Source of the DNA: JBCBSS01 sp039819065
Lineage (GTDB): Bacteria; Bacteroidota; Bacteroidia; Cytophagales; Cyclobacteriaceae
Assembly (NCBI GenBank): GCA_039819065.1
Contig: JBCBSS010000080.1
Coordinates: 1 to 35,972 of the forward strand
Length of the DNA: 35,972 nt
Direction of reading: 5' to 3'
Below, piece after piece: positions 15,836-22,387 of this stretch (position 1 is the stretch's first letter; the number at the start of each line of letters is the position of its first letter). The position numbers were made by a program, and so were the translations under genes. Under the pieces are notes generated by a model. The model had not been told where the DNA came from, searched no databases, and worked only from the letters and a program-made list of their open reading frames with translations.

Positions 15836-16115
15836 AAAAAGCTGTATCAGTCAACGCGTATCGATCACCTCAATGGACCCTACCGCTTATCAAAAGGTCG
15901 GCCTGTCGGTTGAACCTGCCTCTTTGTAATTTGTTCATTTTATTAAGTATAATATTGATTGTTCTGTATTTTATTATACTACCTCGTGTACTGTGGTTAC
16001 AAAGTTTTATCAAGAAAACACATTTACAGTTTGATTTTATTAAATTATGAAATCAATCTAGGCCCAAGTTTTATCTAAGATTTGGATTGATTTTTTAGAC
16101 TTAACAAGGAGGTAT
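15836..16115. other. AT-rich intergenic region
   Basis: No convincing ORF. It holds a weak dyad TTGATTT/AAATCAA around 16030-16060 and, at its end, an unusually strong Shine-Dalgarno AAGGAGG (16106-16112) for the sensor gene. I see no clear terminator or -7 box. Confidence 0.45.
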
Positions 16116-18785
16116 GTGAAGACCACGCTTATTTTATTTTTTTTCTGGTTATGTAGTATTCCTCAATGCTGCTTAGCCCAGTTTCATGCCGCAAAAGCTT
16201 ACACGCTTGATGATGGTATGCCGACTAAATCGATATATGATATGGCGCAATCGTTAGACGGAAGGATGTGGTTCGTATCATCAAAGGGGGTATTTAACTA
16301 TAATGCCGTCGATTGGACGTTGATGCCAGATAGTCTTAAGCTCCCGTATTCTGTATATACATTTTTGCGCACTACTTCTGACGGGTCAGTGTGGGTGGCA
16401 GGGCAAAATAATAACCAATTCACCATTCGACGTTTTCAAGAGGGTAAATGGTACCATGAAACCCATACGGAGCTTCCGAACATTAAGGCACGATTTGTCT
16501 TTTCAGTGAGAAGTACGGGAGATGGTTACAGAATACTGATTAATGATGAAAAGGCATTGTATGATTGGAACACGAGTAATGGTGAACTGAATAAAGTTGT
16601 ACTTCACGAGCCGGGTTTAGAAGTTAATGCTATTACTTATATTGATCAGCAGTATTATTTCTGTACTTCTGACGGCCTTCGACTTTATCAGAATGGTGAA
16701 CTTCAGCCGACCCTATGGCATAATTCATTTGCCAACCGAAATAATGAGGTACTGCAAGTAACCAAATCCGGAGATGATTTCTATATGTTGGGTTTAGGTT
16801 GGGTAGCCAAATCAAAGGCTGGCTCCGATAATCTTGTTTTCAAAGATGTCCAATTGGAAACCAAGAGTATTTATAACAAGCACAGTCTTGAGGTAGACCG
16901 TTTAGGTCGTGTATTCTACTGTAGCCAAAGTACAGCCAGTTACATTGACCCTGACTTTGCTATCTTACACACACTCAATGTTGACGGAGAAGTATATAAC
17001 GCACGCAGTAATCGGATAATAATAGATCGAGAGGGTAATGTTTGGGTTGGTGATTATCGCGGACTTTTTAAGTTCAATCTTTTACGTTTTCTCAACTATA
17101 ACAAGAATGCTGATTTAGCCGAATCGGAAGTTAGTGCCATCCTACAGAACGGGGATGACATGATTTTGGCTAACCCCAACCACTTTAACTTGCTCAGAGG
17201 TGATAGGTTGGTAAAGTCCATAAGCATAGGTAATGGTTTAAACGTACGCGTTCTTGAAATGATCGAGGATCAGAATGGTGATGTTTTTATAGCTGCTAGT
17301 CGAGGAGGTTTGCTCAAATATGCCAACGGAAAAGTCAGTAAGATTAAATGGTCACCTTACAACGATGAAACTGGTATTACATCGGTAGAATTTTTCAATG
17401 ATCGGCTATACTTCACATCAAACCAGGCTTTGTATGCTTATGAACAGGGTAGTGTAGCTAGGTTGGTCGAATTTCAAGGTATTCGAAACCTAGAACGGTT
17501 GACGAGTGATACATTGGTAGCGCTTAGCACATCCGAAGGATTGGCCCTACTGAACAAGAAGCTTGAAGTCACTTGGTTTCTGGCAGAATTAAGAGACTAC
17601 AACAATGTTTTTTCCATTATAAATTGGAGAGGACAGTTACATGTAGCCACAGCCGGTGGATTGGCAACTATTAATGATAGTAAAATCATTCCGTTAGGTT
17701 TAGATCAAAGGCTTGATAAGGTGCCAGTTTATTGCTTTTTAATTGATAGCCAGGACAGGTTATGGTTTGGAACCAATGAGGGTATATTCATATGGGACGG
17801 TACTACATTGTTAAATTATACCCGTGGAGATGGCCTTACCGGTAATGAGATAAACCGCAATGCACTTATAGAGGATGAGCAGGGTAGAATTTGGATAGGT
17901 ACAGAGTCCGGTGCTTCAGTCTATACACCTGGTGCAGACTATGATCCAAGCACTGCACCGTTGATTGAAATAAATGAGGTAATCACTCAAAAGGGCACGG
18001 TTGTTAATGATGATGCCGATTTGGATTATAATGACAATACGCTAGAGTTCAATTACTTGGGTATATCGTTTTTTGACGAAACCAAAGTCACGTACCGTTA
18101 CCGACTGGATGGGTTTGACCAAGAATGGCGGCAGACTGGCTCTGGTAAGGATAATTTCATAAGGTATACGAATTTATCCCCTGGCGATTATCGTTTCGTC
18201 ATTCAGGCGGGCATAGATGGTGAAAATTGGAGTACGCCCAAAAGCCTTGTATTCTCCGTTGCAGAGCCTATATATGCCAGACCATGGTTTCCGGTGCTAA
18301 TTACGTTGTTGCTTTTGGTGCTCATGTTTATAGGGTACAGAATAAGGTTTTACGTGATGTTAAAACAGCAGCAAAAACTTAAGGCGATTGTTAAATCCCG
18401 AACGCAAGAGATTGAGAGACAGCATCAGGAAATCGAGCGCCAGAATGAAAAGTTAATACAACAAAAGGAAGAGATATTAGCCATCAATGAAGGGCTTGAA
18501 GGTATGGTCAAAGAAAGGACCAATCAGCTTATTGAGCAGAACAAGAAACTCTTAGAATATACATTCATTAATTCTCATAAGCTAAGGGCTCCTATTTGCA
18601 GAATTTTAGGTCTTATCAATTTGTGGGAAATGGAGCCTGACAACAGAAATTACATGATCAAGTTACTGCACAAAACTGGTAATGAACTTGACGAGGTGTC
18701 GAGGGAAATAAATAACGTGCTCGATACGGTAGAGCCTGATCATTTGGAAGAATTTCTGAGGGGAGATCAGCTGCCAAAAAATTAG
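16116..18785 (+). CDS. Y_Y_Y beta-propeller transmembrane sensor with a lone H-box (DHp) domain
   Basis: An 889-residue membrane sensor resembling hybrid two-component systems of Bacteroidota. A signal peptide (1-21, ending CLAQ) leads to a periplasmic propeller region (about 22-620) with regulator-propeller repeats such as DGRMWFVSSKGVF, DREGNVWVGDYRGLF and DEQGRIWIGTESGAS. A Y_Y_Y domain follows (about 640-715, with YRYRLDGFDQEW), then one membrane helix (about 725-745) and a Gln/Glu-rich coiled coil (about 750-812). The end (813-889) contains NSHKLRAPICRILGL with His821 in the phospho-acceptor position, but the protein stops 68 residues later with no HATPase_c, receiver or DNA-binding domain. 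The GTG start sits only 3 bases after AAGGAGG. A trans-phosphorylated or signal-relaying role is inference. Confidence 0.88.
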   Translation: MKTTLILFFFWLCSIPQCCLAQFHAAKAYTLDDGMPTKSIYDMAQSLDGRMWFVSSKGVFNYNAVDWTLMPDSLKLPYSVYTFLRTTSDGSVWVAGQNNNQFTIRRFQEGKWYHETHTELPNIKARFVFSVRSTGDGYRILINDEKALYDWNTSNGELNKVVLHEPGLEVNAITYIDQQYYFCTSDGLRLYQNGELQPTLWHNSFANRNNEVLQVTKSGDDFYMLGLGWVAKSKAGSDNLVFKDVQLETKSIYNKHSLEVDRLGRVFYCSQSTASYIDPDFAILHTLNVDGEVYNARSNRIIIDREGNVWVGDYRGLFKFNLLRFLNYNKNADLAESEVSAILQNGDDMILANPNHFNLLRGDRLVKSISIGNGLNVRVLEMIEDQNGDVFIAASRGGLLKYANGKVSKIKWSPYNDETGITSVEFFNDRLYFTSNQALYAYEQGSVARLVEFQGIRNLERLTSDTLVALSTSEGLALLNKKLEVTWFLAELRDYNNVFSIINWRGQLHVATAGGLATINDSKIIPLGLDQRLDKVPVYCFLIDSQDRLWFGTNEGIFIWDGTTLLNYTRGDGLTGNEINRNALIEDEQGRIWIGTESGASVYTPGADYDPSTAPLIEINEVITQKGTVVNDDADLDYNDNTLEFNYLGISFFDETKVTYRYRLDGFDQEWRQTGSGKDNFIRYTNLSPGDYRFVIQAGIDGENWSTPKSLVFSVAEPIYARPWFPVLITLLLLVLMFIGYRIRFYVMLKQQQKLKAIVKSRTQEIERQHQEIERQNEKLIQQKEEILAINEGLEGMVKERTNQLIEQNKKLLEYTFINSHKLRAPICRILGLINLWEMEPDNRNYMIKLLHKTGNELDEVSREINNVLDTVEPDHLEEFLRGDQLPKN

Positions 18786-19726
18786 CCATCAAATCTTGTA
18801 GACATTACCTCAATTAATATTTGAACAGACATGTGCTGAGTCAATTCTGCGTGGTCGAGGTAAGGATTCACTTCTACCAGATCAAGACCGACTAGCTTTC
18901 CTTTCTTGCTAAGCCCTTGGGCAATGTGCTTTACTTGTGTGAAAGTGAGCCCTTCCGCTTCCGGACTTTCTGTACCGGGTGCAATGCTCGGATCCAATCC
19001 ATCTATATCGATACTGACGTAATAATTGCCAATTGATGCTGGAAGCTGTTCCAAGAGCTTGTCTACGCCCTGATCGAATACGTCGTAGTTTGAGAAAACC
19101 AAGTTACCGTGGTCTCTGCTTTCCTGAACATCTACATTGGTTGATTTGATGCCTCTGATTCCAAAACTGATGATCTGTTTGACAAAACCCAATTCTATTG
19201 CTCGACGAAAAGGGCTGTTGTTGGTGTACTTAAGCCCCATGATGTGGTCTTTGTAATCGAGATGAGCATCTATTAGAATAATAGTAAGCGGCTCGAAATC
19301 TTCGTAAGCCCGCAGGACGGGATAAGAAATGGAATGGTCTCCTCCAAGAACAACCGGTAATGCCCCTTTGCTTAGAATGGCCTTGACTTTATTATAAATG
19401 ATATCAAAGTTTCTGTCTTGGCTAAAGTATATGGTATCGGCATCTCCACAATCGACGATCCTTACACCTTGCATAATCTGCTTGTCCCGGTTGATATCAT
19501 AAAACCCTTTGGAGTTTTTACCACGTCCAAGGAATCCGAACCTCCCTGATGCATCTCTGATAGCCCTGGGTGCTTGCCTGGAACCTGGTCTCATGGCAGT
19601 AGCTTCGTCATAGGGTATGCCCAAGACGGCAATATCAGCATCTAATTTCTCTAAATCTGGCTCGAACGGTGATTTACAAAAAGTGGCAATGCCAGTGTGG
19701 GGGAAGGAGGTTTCCTGATAACTCAT
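18782..19726 (-). CDS. Agmatinase-family ureohydrolase
   Basis: A 314-residue binuclear manganese ureohydrolase. Metal ligands are His131 (GGDHS), Asp153, His155 and Asp157 (DAHLD), and Asp240 and Asp242 (SIDIDGLDPS), in the same order as E. coli agmatinase. GTESPEAEGL is the agmatinase-type block; the arginase S-x-x-S-G-N-x-H-G-M-P loop is absent. The likely reaction is agmatine to putrescine and urea, although guanidinobutyrase or another guanidino substrate cannot be excluded. Its stop codon overlaps that of the convergent sensor gene by 3 bases within TTAG at 18782-18785. Putrescine from this enzyme could feed a polyamine-conjugating ligase of the kind at 9962-11167. Confidence 0.9.
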   Translation of the reverse strand: MSYQETSFPHTGIATFCKSPFEPDLEKLDADIAVLGIPYDEATAMRPGSRQAPRAIRDASGRFGFLGRGKNSKGFYDINRDKQIMQGVRIVDCGDADTIYFSQDRNFDIIYNKVKAILSKGALPVVLGGDHSISYPVLRAYEDFEPLTIILIDAHLDYKDHIMGLKYTNNSPFRRAIELGFVKQIISFGIRGIKSTNVDVQESRDHGNLVFSNYDVFDQGVDKLLEQLPASIGNYYVSIDIDGLDPSIAPGTESPEAEGLTFTQVKHIAQGLSKKGKLVGLDLVEVNPYLDHAELTQHMSVQILIEVMSTRFDG

Positions 19727-19928
19727 AGTTTAGGATCAAGGTTAAGTAAACTTATTAAGAGCGATTTAGTTATTTCTATAAAGGCGATTTGTCAACACTG
19801 CTACAGATTACTGAATGATTTTCTATTTTGAAGATAATGTTAGCAGTAAAATTTTCGTTTTCATTCTGACTAGATTCTCTAGGTAGATGGGTTTTTTATT
19901 ATCATATTTACAACATACCCAAAGTAAT

Positions 19929-21035
19929 ATGTCAATATCAACACAGGAGGCAGAGACTAGCCGAGCGCAGGTGAGCCAGCAAGAGCAACAATCTTTCTTT
20001 AAAGTGCTCAATCAACGAGTTAATCAATATTTCAAGGAATCTAATAAGACTAAATTTGGCAACAATGAGATGATCTTTAAGACCATCTTCATGTTTATGT
20101 TGCTTTTCGTTCCTTATACGCTCATACTCATGGATATCTTCAACGCCTGGGGCTTAATGCTGTTGGCAGTGATCATGGGCTTAGGAACATCAGGTGTCGG
20201 TCTTGCCGTGATGCATGATGCCAACCATGGGTCACTTTCCAGGTACAAGTGGATCAATAAAATACTCGGTTATTCTATCAATATTATCGGCGGTAATGCC
20301 ACCAATTGGAAGATACAGCACAATGTGCTTCATCATACTTATACCAATGTAGAGGGCCATGATGAGGATATCGCATCTAAAGGCATATTTAGATTCACGC
20401 CTCACACCAAAAGAAAGAAGATACATCGCTACCAACACATCTATGCTTGGTTCTTATACGGCTTGATGACCATTGGTTGGGCCATTGTCAAAGATTTTAG
20501 ACAATTGTATAAGTACACGAGAGATGGTTTGGTCAAAAAGCAAAAACTCAAGCCTTTTAATGCCTGGATGTGGTTAACTGCTACCAAGGTGCTTTATTTT
20601 GGTTACATCCTTGTCATACCTATGCTTGTCACTTCTTACGCTTGGTGGCAACTGTTAATTAGCTTTTTCTTAATGCATTACGTCACTGGATTCATATTAG
20701 GTATAATTTTCCAGCCTGCTCATGTGGTAGAGGGTACAGAATTTCCTTTGCCTGATGAAGATGGAAAATTGGAAAACCAATGGGCTGCTCACCAGTTGTT
20801 TACAACCATGAATTTTGCCAATAGAAGCCGAATCTTCACCTGGCTTATTGGAGGGTTAAACTTTCAGGTAGAACACCACTTGTTCCCTCATATCTGCCAC
20901 ATTCATTACAGGAAGATTTCCGTGATCGTAAGAAATACCGCTAGTGAGTACAACTTGCCATATCTCTCGCAGCCTACATTTGTTCACGCGCTATACAATC
21001 ACTTAAAACTATTGAGAAAGCTGGGACGAGCTTGA
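19929..21035 (+). CDS. Membrane fatty-acid desaturase, front-end (acyl-CoA/acyl-lipid) type
   Basis: A 368-residue di-iron desaturase. Histidine boxes are HDANH (96-100), HNVLHH (131-136) and QVEHH (313-317). The Gln in the third box is usual for front-end desaturases (linoleoyl-CoA, delta-6 type). No cytochrome b5 domain is fused. Hydrophobic pairs near 50-90 and 170-265 give the four-helix membrane topology of the family. The start at 19929 is chosen because the longer frame from 19887 adds 14 residues with little family character. It would insert a double bond in membrane acyl chains, probably to tune fluidity. It is transcribed alone, away from the ureohydrolase. Confidence 0.92.
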   Translation: MSISTQEAETSRAQVSQQEQQSFFKVLNQRVNQYFKESNKTKFGNNEMIFKTIFMFMLLFVPYTLILMDIFNAWGLMLLAVIMGLGTSGVGLAVMHDANHGSLSRYKWINKILGYSINIIGGNATNWKIQHNVLHHTYTNVEGHDEDIASKGIFRFTPHTKRKKIHRYQHIYAWFLYGLMTIGWAIVKDFRQLYKYTRDGLVKKQKLKPFNAWMWLTATKVLYFGYILVIPMLVTSYAWWQLLISFFLMHYVTGFILGIIFQPAHVVEGTEFPLPDEDGKLENQWAAHQLFTTMNFANRSRIFTWLIGGLNFQVEHHLFPHICHIHYRKISVIVRNTASEYNLPYLSQPTFVHALYNHLKLLRKLGRA

Positions 21036-21196
21036 GTTTAGGCGCTATTTCAAGTTACGGATAGTTTCAGGTTTTTAAGTTGTGGTTAGTGCCTGCTCAC
21101 CGGTAGAGGCAGGTCTCACTAATAATTTAAGCTTTCGTTTGTATTTTCACATAGGTGACTGAGCCAATCCTCAGGCTTGAAGTAGACGATTTTAGC

Positions 21197-21248
21197 GGCT
21201 AAAGCCTTATTACTTGCTCATTGATAGCCACGGGCTAAAGCCACGTGG
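21197..21248. repeat. GGCTAAAGCC palindromes and a GCCACG/CGTGGC hairpin
   Basis: GGCTAAAGCC occurs at 21197-21206 and again at 21233-21242. The second copy is the loop of a larger dyad (GCCACG at 21226-21231, CGTGGC at 21243-21248). The motif resembles short intergenic palindromes widespread in bacterial genomes. It marks the start of the repeat-rich island after the desaturase. Confidence 0.6.
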
Positions 21249-21319
21249 CAACCTGAATGCAGTAATGGTGAATCTTTCAGTCTTTGAGTGCTTACATAAT
21301 AAAAATCTATAGCTGAACC

Positions 21320-21392
21320 CGTCATTCCACGGTTTTCGACGTAGGAGAAAATCCGGGGAATCTCTATGAGCTCAGAGTAATGACGTTACTCC
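21320..21392. repeat. 73-bp interspersed repeat, copy 1
   Basis: Begins CGTCATTCCACGG and ends with TAATGACGTTACTCC; the ends CGTCATT and AATGACG are inverted, so the unit can fold on itself. It is 70/73 identical to the copy at 21608-21680. It resembles REP-type elements (starting GTCATTCC) found between genes in many bacteria. Confidence 0.85.
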
Positions 21393-21408
21393 AAGTAACG
21401 TCATTACT
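21376..21408. repeat. Perfect 15-bp hairpin at the end of repeat copy 1
   Basis: Arms AGTAATGACGTTACT (21376-21390) and its exact complement (21394-21408) enclose loop CCA. Copy 2 of the repeat keeps only the inner 6 bp (GTTACT/AGTAAC). No T tract follows, so it is not a simple terminator. Confidence 0.85.
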
Positions 21409-21438
21409 GAGCAGAAACAGGTCAGTGCTTCCTTTCCC

Positions 21439-21544
21439 ACCTCACCCAAGTAGATCCGAAGGAAAGCTACTCCTTCTGCCCCCCTCTCCTTAAGGAAAGG
21501 GTATTCCGAACACCGGTTAACCGATGTCAGAAGATGGGTGAGGT
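21439..21544. repeat. 106-bp palindromic element with ACCTCACCCA/TGGGTGAGGT ends
   Basis: Terminal inverted repeats ACCTCACCCA (21439-21448) and TGGGTGAGGT (21535-21544) bracket inner dyads (GAAGGA with TCCTTC, CTCTCCTTAAGGAAAGGG, CCGGTTAACCG). The pattern resembles short non-coding elements common between genes in Bacteroidota. It has no coding capacity and would need a transposase in trans. Confidence 0.72.
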
Positions 21545-21607
21545 CTAAAAAGTCTATCAAAACTGGTTTTAAACGGATTGATGTCTAAGGTGATTAGGCA
21601 GGTGTCT

Positions 21608-21680
21608 CGTCATTCCACGGTTTTTGACGTAGGAGAAAATCCGGGGAACCTCTATGAGCTCAGAGTGATGACGTTACTCC
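21608..21680. repeat. 73-bp interspersed repeat, copy 2
   Basis: Same orientation as copy 1 with three substitutions. It is followed by GTAAC and then diverges. Together the two copies bracket the 106-bp palindromic element. Confidence 0.85.
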
Positions 21681-21700
21681 AGTAACAGCCTTACTTGCAT

Positions 21701-21913
21701 CTATTTAACGTGAATACTGGATAAGAAACCCCAAAAACCTGTCATATCGATCCTGACGGGATCGGGAGAGATATCTCTCTTTTTGGAAGCACCGAAAGTA
21801 TTCAAATGATGCGTTTTGAGCTAGAAAGATTTCTCTCTACGGTCGAAAAGACAGATTTTGGGGTTTTAGCTACTATCCTGCAATTTTCTTAAGCGATATT
21901 CACGTTATTTAAG
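21701..21913. mobile_element. MITE-like element with nested terminal inverted repeats
   Basis: The left end has TAACGTGAATA (21706-21716), AACCCCAAAA (21727-21736) and CTGTCATATCGATC (21739-21752). The right end carries their approximate complements in mirrored order: GGTCGAAAAGACAG (21841-21854), TTTTGGGGTTTT (21856-21867) and TATTCACGTTA (21897-21907). An extra 20-odd bases on the right arm make it asymmetric. Inner GAGAGATATCT and AGATTTCTCTC are also inverted. The centre has no ORF. It looks like a non-autonomous miniature element. Confidence 0.65.
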
Positions 21914-21914
21914 C

Positions 21915-22182
21915 TTTCCTGCACATGGTCACCTTCTCCTAGCCAAATTTCATTCTGCCCTGCAGCCAATTGAGCGGCATATACAAAATTTTATTTCGCC
22001 CATACACGATTTGTATTGCGCTGCAACGGTCTGAGGCTTTCCATACACGAGTTGAAGCCTTCCTGCAAGTATTTGACCTCTCCATACACGATTTGAGTGC
22101 TTCCTGCAGGAACTTGACCCTTCCTGCAGGCATTTGACCCTTCCTGCAGGCATTTGACCCTTCCTGCAAGCAAAGGAGCCGC
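21915..22182. repeat. 20-22-bp degenerate minisatellite
   Basis: Tandem units with consensus TTCCTGCAGGCATTTGACCC. The last five run with an exact 20-base period: 22081, 22101, 22121, 22141 and 22161; 22121-22140 and 22141-22160 are identical. A second variant, TCCATACACGATTTGAGTGC, alternates with it at 22081 and, less exactly, further left near 22038 and 22000. Units decay toward the left. There are no unique spacers. Three overlapping - strand frames arise only because the repeat lacks stops. Confidence 0.85.
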
Positions 22183-22276
22183 CCTTCACGCGTATGGGGC
22201 GTTTTTGAGTCAGATTTTGGAATAAAGGAAGTGGATTTCAAGTGTGTAAAAGGTACAGAAACGGATAAATTACTGA

Positions 22277-22348
22277 GGCTGTCTTCAAAAGCCGTCTTTT
22301 TGATCCCAATCAACCGGGATGACATTTAACTGGGCTTTTGAGACAACC
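22277..22348. mobile_element. 72-bp element with GGCTGTCTTCAAAAGCC ends
   Basis: GGCTGTCTTCAAAAGCC (22277-22293) is inverted as GGGCTTTTGAGACAACC (22332-22348). The left end matches the partial sequence at the right window edge (35909 onward). Such ends resemble insertion-sequence termini in Bacteroidota, so this may be a remnant or miniature derivative. No transposase is present. Confidence 0.6.
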
Positions 22349-22387
22349 ACCGTGTATGCATCATAACCTAATGACCGCCTCTACTCG

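Noticed and set aside
22081..22180. Possible CRISPR array
   Set aside because: Units are contiguous with an exact 20-base period and no spacers, and no cas gene is present.
21939..22325. Up to 128-codon - strand frames with CLQEGS/CRKGQ repeats
   Set aside because: The frames are open only because the 20-bp minisatellite unit lacks stops; several overlapping frames are equally open.
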